Assembly: GCA_024638285.1 (NCBI GenBank)
Contig: JAHEKP010000009.1
Location: 1-47,307 of the forward strand
DNA: 47,307 bases
DNA from: Cryomorphaceae bacterium
GTDB taxonomy: Bacteria; Bacteroidota; Bacteroidia; Flavobacteriales; Schleiferiaceae
Reading direction: 5' to 3'
The notes under the pieces are model-generated. The model did no database searches. It saw nothing but the letters and a program-made list of their open reading frames with translations, and was not told the DNA's origin. A program made the position numbers and the translations under genes. Below, one piece after another: positions 1 to 8,111 of this stretch. The first letter of the stretch is position 1; each line of letters starts with the position of its first letter.

Positions 1-32
1 GGCCCGGGGTTGTAGATCTCTTCCGTTGTATT

Positions 33-1628
33 TTACAACAAGTAGTCGGTCGTCATCCAGGTGCTTTGGCCTCCTGAAATCACGTTTCCGACCAATTCTT
101 TCTGGTCTGCACCCGTCGCCACAAGGGTACGGATTGAGAACGAGCGCAAGGCGTCGTGCACGCTCAAGGTAGCTACAGCGCTATCCTTTCTACCGGTAAA
201 CGGCAAGTAATCCGGACCGCGCTGACAAGAAGCATTGATGTTCACGCGACAAACTTGGTTCACCATATTGTCCACGGCATAGGCTATGGTTAATTCATTA
301 TCGCTAAACAAGCTGCACTGTTGCCCACAGTCTGATGCGGCTATGGAGGTCATCACCTCTTCTAGGTCTTCATATTCTACAATCGGGACAACCGGCCCAA
401 ACTGTTCTTCATGAAAAATGGCCATTTGATTCGTTACTGGATATAAAACCGCGGGGAAAAAGGCGGTGTCTGAGATACGCCCGGCGTTTTGGTTAATGAC
501 CGACGCGCCTTTAGCAACAGCATCATCTACATAAGCCTCCATTTGCTCTACTTTATTTCGCTCGGGAAGCGGGGTCAACATGCTGTCTGTTGAAGGGTGA
601 TCCAGCGCTAATGCGTCTACAGCTTTCGTGAATTTCGTGCGGAATTCCTCTGAAACGGATTTATGCACGAAAATAAGCTTGAGCGCCGTACAGCGTTGAC
701 CGTTGTAACTCAACGCTCCGTTTACACATTCTTTAACTGCCTTGTCTACATTAGCATCATCAAAAACAATGGCTGGATTCTTTGCTTCAAGGCCAAGGAC
801 CTGACGCAAGCGGTTGGGTTTTGGGTGTTGAGCGACTAAAGCATTTGAGCTTTTCGAATTTCCAATTAGCGCTAAAACATCAACATCACCCGTTTTCATA
901 ATAGGCCCCGCCAATGTTCTTCCGCGTCCAAAAACAATATTTACTGCTCCTGGAGGAAAAGCTTCCTTAAACGCTTCGATTAGCGGAGTCAATAATAAAA
1001 CACCATATTTCGCGGGTTTAAACACAATCGTATTACCCATAATCAACGATGGTATAAGCAAACAGAAGGTCTCATTCAACGGGTAGTTGTATGGGCCTAA
1101 ACACAATACAACACCTAGCGGACCACGACGAATTTGGGAGATAACACCATCCTTGCTTGCGACGTGTGAACCCCTGCGTTGCAGTTCTTTATATTCCTCA
1201 ATGGTGTCGTAGATATAATCCACGGTACGGTCAAATTCCTTGTATGCTGCGCTTTTGTTTTTTGCGATTTCCCACATCAACAAAGTGCTGACCTCTTCAC
1301 GCTTATCCTTCATAAGTGCAACGAACTTCTCCATTGCGGCAATACGTGCAGAAGCACCTGCGGTAGGCCAATAGCCGCGGCCATTGTTGTATGCCGATTT
1401 TGCCGCCTGAAGGGCTTTAAGGCCGGCGGCCTCGTCTAAGGTTGGTGATGCGCCAAGGTATATTCTTTCCGTAGAACCCTCCTTAGAAACCTTGCCCATG
1501 GGGCTGTACACTTCTTCGAAGTCTCCCTCCCAAGTTTCAATGGTTCCATTGATCAGGTACTGATTCCATTTGAATGGTTTTGGCGGTTCAAACTCTGCGA
1601 TAGGTAAGTGCTTAGAGCTTGCTTTCAT
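33..1628 (-). CDS. NADP-dependent (GapN-like) aldehyde dehydrogenase
   Basis: Aldehyde dehydrogenase superfamily protein of 531 residues, most like the non-phosphorylating glyceraldehyde-3-phosphate dehydrogenases (GapN/ALDH11), which oxidise G3P to 3-phosphoglycerate while making NADPH in the cytosol. Visible landmarks are the oxyanion Asn181 in GPYNYP, the cofactor Lys204 in FKPAK, the general-base Glu281 in LGLEAKNP and the catalytic Cys313 in NGQRCT. The frame can be opened four codons upstream with a TTG at 1640, but the ATG at 1628 (MKASSKHLP) is the better start because a near -7 element (TATCCTTG on the minus strand, 1658-1665) lies just upstream. The gene is divergent from the MBL-fold hydrolase. 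ALDH family membership is clear; the GapN substrate is inference. Confidence 0.85.
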   Translation of the reverse strand: MKASSKHLPIAEFEPPKPFKWNQYLINGTIETWEGDFEEVYSPMGKVSKEGSTERIYLGASPTLDEAAGLKALQAAKSAYNNGRGYWPTAGASARIAAMEKFVALMKDKREEVSTLLMWEIAKNKSAAYKEFDRTVDYIYDTIEEYKELQRRGSHVASKDGVISQIRRGPLGVVLCLGPYNYPLNETFCLLIPSLIMGNTIVFKPAKYGVLLLTPLIEAFKEAFPPGAVNIVFGRGRTLAGPIMKTGDVDVLALIGNSKSSNALVAQHPKPNRLRQVLGLEAKNPAIVFDDANVDKAVKECVNGALSYNGQRCTALKLIFVHKSVSEEFRTKFTKAVDALALDHPSTDSMLTPLPERNKVEQMEAYVDDAVAKGASVINQNAGRISDTAFFPAVLYPVTNQMAIFHEEQFGPVVPIVEYEDLEEVMTSIAASDCGQQCSLFSDNELTIAYAVDNMVNQVCRVNINASCQRGPDYLPFTGRKDSAVATLSVHDALRSFSIRTLVATGADQKELVGNVISGGQSTWMTTDYLL

Positions 1629-1779
1629 GTTCTTGTTCAATTAGTTAATGACTAATACAAGGATAAAGTGGTCGATTTAGTTCATCCCTGTTTAAAAGTA
1701 AATTAAACAACATTCATGACCACACTACGTGATATCTATTACGCGACTGCTTTGTAACTTGCCAAAAATCCTATCCATT

Positions 1780-2640
1780 ATGACCCTTCACCCCATACAC
1801 ACGGGAAATTTTAAGCTCGACGGCGGCGCCATGTTTGGTGTTGTGCCAAAGGGGCTTTGGGAGCGCACTAATCCTGCCGATGAAAAGAACCTTTGTACCT
1901 GGGCCATGCGCTCTTTATTGATTGAAAACGGGGACCGATTAATTTTGATCGATACCGGAATCGGCAACAAACAGAGTGAGAAATTCTTTTCGCATTATTA
2001 CCTCCACGGAGACCACAGCTTAGACAGCTCACTTGCTGCATTGGGCTTTAATAGAGACCAAATCACCGACGTCTTCCTAACCCACCTTCACTTTGATCAT
2101 GTCGGTGGCGCGGTTCAGTGGAATACGGAACGTACCGGCTATGAGCCGGCCTTTAAAAACGCAACGTATTGGACCAACGAGCGCCATTGGAATTGGGCTA
2201 TAAAACCCAACGCTCGTGAACGCGCAAGTTTCCTTTCTGAAAACATCTTGCCGCTCCAAGAAAGCGGTCAGTTAAAATTCGTTGCTGCAGAAGAAAACCA
2301 GCACAGAATTAACACCGGCTTAGGTTTTGATGCGTTTGTGGTGAACGGCCATACCGACGCACAAATGTGCCCTATTCTAGAGTACAAAGGCAAGACCGTG
2401 GTGTTTATGGCCGACCTTTTGCCTTCTACCGGCCACATACCGCTGCCCTACGTGATGGGCTATGATACTCGCCCGTTGCTCACCCTTGATGAACGCACCA
2501 GAATATTTACAGAAGCGGCAGAAAAGGGCTACCATTTGTTTTTAGAGCACGACGCCTACAACGAAGCTTGTACCCTACAAATGACAGAAAAAGGTCCGCG
2601 TCTAGCAGATAGCGGCCGCCTAGATCACTACTTCGGATAA
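1780..2640 (+). CDS. MBL-fold metallo-hydrolase
   Basis: Metallo-beta-lactamase-fold hydrolase of 286 residues. The signature HxHxDH is seen as His102-Leu-His104-Phe-Asp106-His107, followed by GG, and a later NGHTD supplies the next metal ligand, so a dinuclear metal site is expected. The frame is open further upstream (from 1729), but the ATG at 1780 (MTLHPIHTG) matches the usual N-terminus of cytosolic MBL proteins of this type and there is no signal peptide. The family includes quorum-quenching lactonases and many uncharacterised esterases, and the substrate cannot be told from sequence. It lies 12 bp upstream of the M1 peptidase on the same strand, so the two are probably co-transcribed. 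Confidence 0.85.
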   Translation: MTLHPIHTGNFKLDGGAMFGVVPKGLWERTNPADEKNLCTWAMRSLLIENGDRLILIDTGIGNKQSEKFFSHYYLHGDHSLDSSLAALGFNRDQITDVFLTHLHFDHVGGAVQWNTERTGYEPAFKNATYWTNERHWNWAIKPNARERASFLSENILPLQESGQLKFVAAEENQHRINTGLGFDAFVVNGHTDAQMCPILEYKGKTVVFMADLLPSTGHIPLPYVMGYDTRPLLTLDERTRIFTEAAEKGYHLFLEHDAYNEACTLQMTEKGPRLADSGRLDHYFG

Positions 2641-2652
2641 AACCCCAACACG

Positions 2653-4467
2653 ATGAAGAAAACTATACTTGCATTATTTCTGGCATTTTCAGGAATTGCA
2701 CACGGACAATACTGGCAGCAATCGGTCAACTATACCATGGATATTACCATGAATGTTGAAAACCATCAATACGACGGCTACCAAAAAGTCCAGTACACCA
2801 ACAACAGTCCCGATACGCTTCAAAAGGCGTACTTCCATCTGTATTTCAATGCGTTTCAGCCGGGAAGTATGATGGACGTACGCTCACGAACGATCAAAGA
2901 TCCGGACCGCCGGGTAACCGATAGAATTTTTGGGCTTGGTGCTGATGAAATTGGCTTTCAAGAGGTTCGTGAATTTACTCAAAACGGAATACCACTAGGT
3001 TGGGAAGTGAATGGAACCGTGCTTAAATGTTCGCTTGCTGAACCGCTGCTTCCTGGCGAAAGCACAACCTTTGAAATGCGCTGGAACGCGCAGGTTCCAA
3101 AGCAAATTCGCCGTTCAGGCTGGAACAACAAAGAAGGAGTGGAGTTCACCATGACCCAGTGGTATCCCAAGCTGGCAGAATACGATAAAGACGGGTGGCA
3201 CCCGGATCAATACGTGGGTCGCGAATTTTATGGCGTTTGGGGAACCTTTGATGTGACCATTCATATTGACAAAGACTACGTGCTCGGTGGTACTGGCTAC
3301 CTGCAAAACCCTGAAGACGTTGGTTTTGGGTATGGAGGGGTTAAAAAGGTGCGGCTAGGGCGCAATGAGCTCCGCACATGGCACTTTAAAGCGGATCGCG
3401 TTCATGACTTTGCTTTTGCCGCTGACCCAGATTATAAACACGTTCAATTACAGATTGAAAACGGTCCTTTGGTCCACTTACTGTACGATCCTAAAACAGC
3501 GAATGAAGCCAATTGGATTAAAATTCAAGACGGCTACTTACAGGGTTATTTCGATTTCATGGCACAGCATTTTGGAAAATACCCCTACAAACAGTTTTCT
3601 CTCATACAAGGCGGAGATGGCGGAATGGAATATCCCATGTGTACGATGATGCTTGGAGGCGGTGATGATTTTGAGGGCTTCACAGGGTTGTTTGTGCATG
3701 AAGGAACGCACAACTGGTATTACGGCGTGATCGGAACCAATGAAGCTGCCTATCCGTGGATGGACGAAGGCTTCACGTCCTATGCAGAAGAAGAATGCAT
3801 GAACGTCCTTTTCAACCGCGGCGAAAGCAATCCGCATCTGGGTGCATATAGAGCATATGTTTATTTAGACACCTCCGGTCTACGCGAGCCCCTCAGCACG
3901 CCGGCCGATCATTTTAATTACAACCGTACCTATGGAATTAATAGCTACAGTGCTGGAGCGCTATTTTTAAACCAATTAGAATACATCATCGGCGAAGAGC
4001 CGTTTGCCCGGGGCATGAAGCGGTACTGGAACCAATGGCAATTCAAACACCCCAAGCCTGAAGATTTTATCCGGATTATGGAGCGCGAGTCTGACCTAGA
4101 GTTGGATTGGTACCTCAGCTATTATGTGCATCAAGTAAAAAGCATCGATTACGCAGTGTCGTTAACGCGTAGCGACGCGAATGGTGCTGAGATTCTCATC
4201 GAACGCAAAGGGCTCTTCCCTATGCCTATTGACTTGCGCATTACTTATGCCAGTGGAAGAATAGAAATGCTGAATATTCCGCTAGTGAGTATGTATGGTG
4301 CAAAGCGTATTGAGGGTTACGATACTCAAGTGCCGTGGGGGTGGACGCACCCAGAATATGTTTTAAAACACACCGCATCAGAACCCATTATTTCCATTGA
4401 GATCGACCCTTCAAAACGTTTGCTTGATATCGATCGATCGAACAATATCTGGACTTCTAATAACTAA
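2653..4467 (+). CDS. secreted M1 family zinc aminopeptidase
   Basis: Gluzincin aminopeptidase of 604 residues with an N-terminal signal peptide (about residues 1-18, ending AHG-Q), so it works in the periplasm or outside the cell, removing N-terminal residues from peptides. The zinc site is complete: His349-Glu350-x-x-His353 and Glu372 at exactly the HExxH-x18-E spacing of M1 enzymes. The exopeptidase GxMEN-like motif appears as GGMEYP about 20-25 residues before it, an accepted variation in short bacterial M1 proteins. The length fits the short Bacteroidota M1 class without the large C-terminal domain. Transcription ends at the hairpin at 4469-4492. Confidence 0.9.
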   Translation: MKKTILALFLAFSGIAHGQYWQQSVNYTMDITMNVENHQYDGYQKVQYTNNSPDTLQKAYFHLYFNAFQPGSMMDVRSRTIKDPDRRVTDRIFGLGADEIGFQEVREFTQNGIPLGWEVNGTVLKCSLAEPLLPGESTTFEMRWNAQVPKQIRRSGWNNKEGVEFTMTQWYPKLAEYDKDGWHPDQYVGREFYGVWGTFDVTIHIDKDYVLGGTGYLQNPEDVGFGYGGVKKVRLGRNELRTWHFKADRVHDFAFAADPDYKHVQLQIENGPLVHLLYDPKTANEANWIKIQDGYLQGYFDFMAQHFGKYPYKQFSLIQGGDGGMEYPMCTMMLGGGDDFEGFTGLFVHEGTHNWYYGVIGTNEAAYPWMDEGFTSYAEEECMNVLFNRGESNPHLGAYRAYVYLDTSGLREPLSTPADHFNYNRTYGINSYSAGALFLNQLEYIIGEEPFARGMKRYWNQWQFKHPKPEDFIRIMERESDLELDWYLSYYVHQVKSIDYAVSLTRSDANGAEILIERKGLFPMPIDLRITYASGRIEMLNIPLVSMYGAKRIEGYDTQVPWGWTHPEYVLKHTASEPIISIEIDPSKRLLDIDRSNNIWTSNN

Positions 4468-4468
4468 A

Positions 4469-4492
4469 AAAGGCCCGCATTAGCGGGCCTTT
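4469..4492. terminator. bidirectional intrinsic terminator
   Basis: Perfect 7-bp GC stem (GGCCCGC 4472-4478 with GCGGGCC 4483-4489, loop ATTA) extended by A-T pairs on both sides. It is followed by a T-rich run on the plus strand and a T6 run on the minus strand. It sits between the convergent M1 peptidase gene and the small basic ORF/paaE transcript and can serve both. Confidence 0.85.
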
Positions 4493-4495
4493 ACT

Positions 4496-4666
4496 TTATC
4501 TTTTCTTAGGGCCGCTCTTGTGCTTAGCCGCCTTGGTCATGCGCTTTTTAGCGCCTTTTCCCAGATTATACCCTTTAGCGTTTTTGGGTTTTTTAGGGTG
4601 CTTTGATGGACCGGGCTCCTCTAATTCTGCTGCGGTTTTCCCGCTACGTGGACTAACCTTACTCAT
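4496..4666 (-). CDS. small lysine-rich basic protein (56 aa), coupled to paaE
   Basis: Short frame of 56 residues starting MSKVSPRSGK and ending SGPKKR, with a stop directly before the bidirectional terminator. It is very rich in Lys with Pro, Ala and Gly, and has no hydrophobic core, membrane segment or Cys, so it is probably disordered or nucleic-acid binding. Its ATG overlaps the last 8 nt of paaE, the layout of translational coupling, and the terminator placement shows it lies inside the transcribed unit. I do not recognise the family. It could be a chance frame in a 3' untranslated region, but the clean start, stop and terminator spacing argue for a real gene. Confidence 0.55.
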   Translation of the reverse strand: MSKVSPRSGKTAAELEEPGPSKHPKKPKNAKGYNLGKGAKKRMTKAAKHKSGPKKR

Positions 4667-5789
4667 CGAAACTGATAACTAATTCATCACTCGTAGCGAG
4701 GGTCTGACAGGTCAAAACATAACCGTCCTTCACCTCATCATCCACCAATGCGTAGTTCATGACCATCTCCGCCGTTCCTTTGAGCACCTTGGCTCTACAC
4801 GTACAGCAAACGGCTCCTTTACAAGCGTAAGGAACATCTGCTCCGGCATCCAACGCCGCGTCCAGAACATAGTCTTTAGGTCCCATTTCAAAATGCGTTT
4901 CTTCACCGTCTAATACCACGGTAACTTTCGCATTTGCGCTCGCTTTTGACGATGAGATTGCTTTGGCCTCTTCAGTTGCTCCAGCCGTATTAAACAGTTC
5001 GAAGTGAATATTTGATTTTGCCGTACCTAACGATTCCAAAACACCGCTCACCCCTTCAATCATACCCAGCGGCCCACATAAAAAGTGTCCCGTCGTTGTG
5101 GATACGTCAAAGAACTTTCCACTATATGCTTTCACTTTGTCAGCATCTAATCTACCTGTGGTGTAATCACTTCCTTGGTCTTCACGGCTGAGCACATGAT
5201 GTACCTCGAAACGATCTACATACGTGTTTTTCAAATCTTCCAGTTCATCCTTAAAAATGATGCTGTTGCTGTTCTTGTTCCCATAAAACAGCGTAAACGT
5301 GCTCTCGCGGTCACTGTTCAAGACCGATTTCGCAATAGCCGCTATAGGTGTTATACCTGAACCCGCTGCCCAACCGACTACATGTGCCGCGCTACCTTCG
5401 TGTTTCCAAGCAAAGTTGCCCATAGGTGCCATGCTCTCAAGCACATCTCCTGCTTTAAGGGTTTTGTTCGCGTAGGTAGAAAACTTACCTCCTTCAATCG
5501 CTTTTATCGCCACGCGCAATTCACCTTCATGTGGTGCTGCGCAAATAGAATACGAACGGCGAACCTCCTCACCGTTAATCTGAGTACGCAATGTTAAATA
5601 TTGTCCCGGTGTATATTTAAAAACCGATTGTTGCTCCGCGCTCAGCTCAAAAGCCACGCTCACCGCGTCTTCTGTCTCACGACGCACCTCTTTGACAACA
5701 AGCGGATAAAACGCGCCTGTTGATGTGGTCGTGCCATTTGACTGCAATGATGGTTTTTCCTCCTTATTCTTTTTGAAAAATTTAAGCAT
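4659..5789 (-). CDS. paaE: 1,2-phenylacetyl-CoA epoxidase subunit PaaE (reductase)
   Basis: Reductase subunit (376 aa) of phenylacetyl-CoA epoxidase, passing electrons from NAD(P)H through FAD and a [2Fe-2S] cluster to the PaaA di-iron site. The N-terminal FAD domain has RRSYSIC, the NAD domain has GSGITPIAAI, and the C-terminal plant-type ferredoxin domain shows Cys323-x4-Cys328-x2-Cys331-x29-Cys361, the exact canonical spacing. The length is close to E. coli PaaE. The gene is divergent from paaABC across 97 bp. The start at 5789 (MLKFFKKNK) is supported by a near -7 element (TACCTTTA on the minus strand, 5808-5815). Confidence 0.95.
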   Translation of the reverse strand: MLKFFKKNKEEKPSLQSNGTTTSTGAFYPLVVKEVRRETEDAVSVAFELSAEQQSVFKYTPGQYLTLRTQINGEEVRRSYSICAAPHEGELRVAIKAIEGGKFSTYANKTLKAGDVLESMAPMGNFAWKHEGSAAHVVGWAAGSGITPIAAIAKSVLNSDRESTFTLFYGNKNSNSIIFKDELEDLKNTYVDRFEVHHVLSREDQGSDYTTGRLDADKVKAYSGKFFDVSTTTGHFLCGPLGMIEGVSGVLESLGTAKSNIHFELFNTAGATEEAKAISSSKASANAKVTVVLDGEETHFEMGPKDYVLDAALDAGADVPYACKGAVCCTCRAKVLKGTAEMVMNYALVDDEVKDGYVLTCQTLATSDELVISFDE

Positions 5790-5834
5790 GCTTTCTGTTT
5801 TGTGGTGTAAAGGTAGAGTGGAATCTTAAACCAT

Positions 5835-5857
5835 AACACACCTTACGCTGTTGTGTT
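5835..5857. promoter_or_regulatory. inverted repeat in the paaE/paaA divergent promoter region
   Basis: AACACA (5835-5840) and TGTGTT (5852-5857) form a 6-bp-arm inverted repeat with an 11-bp spacer, ending one base before the paaA -7 element. The position suits a repressor operator controlling both divergent paa transcripts. TetR-type PaaR repressors are known for paa genes in other phyla, but no regulator gene is present here. Short arms make chance plausible. Confidence 0.3.
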
Positions 5858-5858
5858 T

Positions 5859-5866
5859 TAACTTTG
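5859..5866 (+). promoter_or_regulatory. -7 promoter element for paaABC
   Basis: TAACTTTG matches the Bacteroidota -7 consensus TAnnTTTG exactly. It implies a transcript starting near 5873 with a short leader to the paaA ATG at 5887. It also rules out the in-frame TTG at 5851 as the paaA start. No clear -33 TTG was found at normal spacing. Confidence 0.5.
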
Positions 5867-5886
5867 TAAGCGACCTAATACACAGA

Positions 5887-6846
5887 ATGATGGGAACAAA
5901 TGTATCATTAGAAGAAAATTTTCAGACGTACGTCGATGGGGAAAACAAGATTGAACCTAAAGATTGGATGCCTGAAAAATACAGAAAAACCCTAATCCGC
6001 CAAATCTCACAACATGCTCACAGTGAGATAATTGGAATGCAACCTGAGGCCAACTGGATCACCCGCGCACCCTCGCTAAGAGCAAAGCTTATCTTGCTCG
6101 CAAAGGTACAGGATGAGGCAGGCCATGGGCTGTATTTATACAGTGCTGCAGAGACGCTTGGCGAGTCGAGAGAAAAGATGATTTCTGACCTTCAAAGCGG
6201 AAAAGCTAAATACAGCTCTATATTTAATTACCCAACTCCCTCATGGGCAGATATGGGCACGATAGGCTGGTTGGTCGACGGAGCGGCCATTCAAAACCAG
6301 GTAATGCTTACCCGCACTTCTTACGGTCCATATGCACGAGCAATGGTAAAAATTTGTAAAGAAGAAAGCTTTCACCAACGTCAAGGTTATGAGGTGGTCA
6401 TGAAATTGGCGCAGGGAACTCCTGAGCAAAAGGCTATGGCTCAAGAAAGTTTAAACCGCTGGTGGTGGCCCTCGTTAATGATGTTTGGTCCGTCTGATGA
6501 CGAAAGTCCAAACAGTGCCCAAAGCATGAAATGGAAAATCAAGCGTAAAAGTAACGATACACTTCGTCAAGAGTTTGTAGATAAAACTGTGCCTCAAGTG
6601 GAATACCTTGGATTAACCGTTCCTGATGCGGATTTGAAGTGGAACGAAGCTCGTGGGCACTACGATTTTGGGGTCATCAATTGGGACGAGTTTTACGACG
6701 TAATTCAAGGCAACGGTCCTTGTAATAAAGAGCGTATTGCGCACCATGTTGAGGCGCACGAAGAAGGGGCTTGGGTTCGTGAAGCCGCCAATGCTTTCGC
6801 CCAGAAACAAGCACAACGCAAAAAAAATACCGGCGCCGCCGCCTAA
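5887..6846 (+). CDS. paaA: 1,2-phenylacetyl-CoA epoxidase subunit PaaA
   Basis: Catalytic di-iron subunit (319 aa) of the epoxidase that converts phenylacetyl-CoA to its ring-1,2-epoxide, the first committed step of aerobic phenylacetate degradation. Ferritin-like metal-ligand motifs are visible: QDEAGHG (Glu77, His80) and [12 protein letters not shown] further on. The frame is open to a TTG at 5851, but the -7 element lies within that extension, so the tandem ATGs at 5887/5890 are the real start; which one is used cannot be told. It is followed at short spacing by paaB and paaC in one operon. Confidence 0.95.
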   Translation: MMGTNVSLEENFQTYVDGENKIEPKDWMPEKYRKTLIRQISQHAHSEIIGMQPEANWITRAPSLRAKLILLAKVQDEAGHGLYLYSAAETLGESREKMISDLQSGKAKYSSIFNYPTPSWADMGTIGWLVDGAAIQNQVMLTRTSYGPYARAMVKICKEESFHQRQGYEVVMKLAQGTPEQKAMAQESLNRWWWPSLMMFGPSDDESPNSAQSMKWKIKRKSNDTLRQEFVDKTVPQVEYLGLTVPDADLKWNEARGHYDFGVINWDEFYDVIQGNGPCNKERIAHHVEAHEEGAWVREAANAFAQKQAQRKKNTGAAA

Positions 6847-6858
6847 AACCTATCCCCC

Positions 6859-7146
6859 ATGAATAAAGACCACTGGAAGCTTTGGGAGGTGTTTCTCCGC
6901 TCAAAAAACGGACTTTCCCATAAACACGTTGGAAGCCTACATGCTGCAGATGCAGAAATGGCTATCCAAAATGCTCGTGACGTGTATACGCGCAGGAGCG
7001 AAGGCATCAGCATCTGGGTTGTACCGTCAGAGTCTATCACAGCCAGCGCTCCTGATGAAAAAGAGCCTTTGTTCGCTCCGAGCGATGATAAGGTGTATAG
7101 ACACCCAACGTTCTACGACATCCCTGATGATGTTGAACACATGTAA
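6859..7146 (+). CDS. paaB: 1,2-phenylacetyl-CoA epoxidase subunit PaaB
   Basis: Small structural subunit (95 aa) that bridges PaaAC heterodimers and the PaaE reductase in the epoxidase complex. The sequence has the family's conserved pattern: WEVFLRSKNGLSHKHVGSLHA near the N-terminus and DKVYRHPTFYDIPD near the C-terminus. The length equals that of known PaaB proteins. It starts 12 bp after paaA and ends 3 bp before paaC, so all three are co-translated from one message. Confidence 0.95.
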   Translation: MNKDHWKLWEVFLRSKNGLSHKHVGSLHAADAEMAIQNARDVYTRRSEGISIWVVPSESITASAPDEKEPLFAPSDDKVYRHPTFYDIPDDVEHM

Positions 7147-7149
7147 GCC

Positions 7150-7941
7150 ATGACTGGAGGTTGGTTAGCTGGGAAAAAATCCCAATTCACACAGGAAGAG
7201 GCGCTCAAGGAGTACTTTACATTCCTCGCTGATGATGCACTTATTTTAGGTCAACAGCTCAGTCGTTGGTGTTCTAAAGGCCCTGTCTTAGAACAAGATA
7301 TTGCAATTATCAACACATCGCTTGATCACATAGGACGAGCGCGTCTTCTATACCAAGAGCTTGCTAAGCTTGAAGGTAACGGCGCCACAGAAGATACTTT
7401 GGCCTATTTACGCGATCACCAAGAATTTCGAAACGCATTGCTATTAGAGCAACCCAATGGTCATTGGGGTGATAGTGTAGTGCGCAGTTTTTTCATTGAC
7501 ACCTTTAATTTTTTCCTTTACGACGGACTGCGTCAGTGTGAGCATCTGGTTTTAGCGGGAATAGCGGAGAAGTCGGTGAAAGAGATTGCTTACCAGGCAC
7601 AATGGAGTGCTGAATGGGTCATTAGACTAGGAGACGGTACTGAAGAATCACACCAAAAAGTTCAAAACAGCATAGATGACCTGTGGATGTGGACCGGGGA
7701 ATTATTTGAAAAACACCCTGTATTTGAAACACTGGGATCTGGTTTTGTTGATTTTTCTACACTTAAAACACAGTGGCTAGAAAAAGTGGCGCTTGTTCTG
7801 GAAACCGCAACATTACAAATGCCGGATTCAGAATTATGGATGCAAACCGGCGGACGCTTAGGGGTACACACCGCTCATTTAGGATTTATTCTTGCAGAAA
7901 TGCAAAGTTTACCTAGAACGCACCCGAATGCAAGCTGGTAA
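7150..7941 (+). CDS. paaC: 1,2-phenylacetyl-CoA epoxidase subunit PaaC
   Basis: Non-catalytic ferritin-like structural subunit (263 aa) that forms the stable core with PaaA. Recognisable features are LADDALILGQQLSRWCSKGP, LDHIGRARLLYQ and the later DGTEESHQKVQ helix typical of PaaC. The length is normal. It is the last gene of the plus-strand operon: the following 140 bp hold only two terminator-like hairpins, and the usual next gene, paaD, is missing. Confidence 0.95.
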   Translation: MTGGWLAGKKSQFTQEEALKEYFTFLADDALILGQQLSRWCSKGPVLEQDIAIINTSLDHIGRARLLYQELAKLEGNGATEDTLAYLRDHQEFRNALLLEQPNGHWGDSVVRSFFIDTFNFFLYDGLRQCEHLVLAGIAEKSVKEIAYQAQWSAEWVIRLGDGTEESHQKVQNSIDDLWMWTGELFEKHPVFETLGSGFVDFSTLKTQWLEKVALVLETATLQMPDSELWMQTGGRLGVHTAHLGFILAEMQSLPRTHPNASW

Positions 7942-8037
7942 GATCTGATTTACGCCCCGCTCCTGCAAAAATTCACCATTCCTTAACAGTAATTTTCTGC
8001 TGCTGCTCAATTGCGGCACGAAGTTTGGATGAATGTT

Positions 8038-8063
8038 AAAACACGACGATTATACGTGTTTTT
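8038..8063 (+). terminator. possible weak terminator after paaC
   Basis: Stem AAAACACG (8038-8045) with CGTGTTTT (8055-8062), 9-nt loop, merging into a T run. The stem is A/T heavy, so it would be weak alone; a better hairpin lies 15 bp further on. Confidence 0.4.
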
Positions 8064-8076
8064 GTGTTAAGCGAGT

Positions 8077-8111
8077 GAGGGCTAGAGTGGGGACTTTAGC
8101 CCTCTTTTTTT
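8077..8111 (+). terminator. strong terminator for paaABC, inside the 3' end of the opposing permease gene
   Basis: Stem GAGGGCTA (8077-8084) with TAGCCCTC (8097-8104), 12-nt loop, followed directly by T7 (8105-8111). The T run is on the plus strand only, so it ends the paaABC message. Nearly all of it lies within the last codons of the minus-strand permease, whose stop is at 8082. Confidence 0.75.

Noticed and set aside
1-32. Partial gene at the left edge
   Set aside because: Too short to show coding potential or a terminator.
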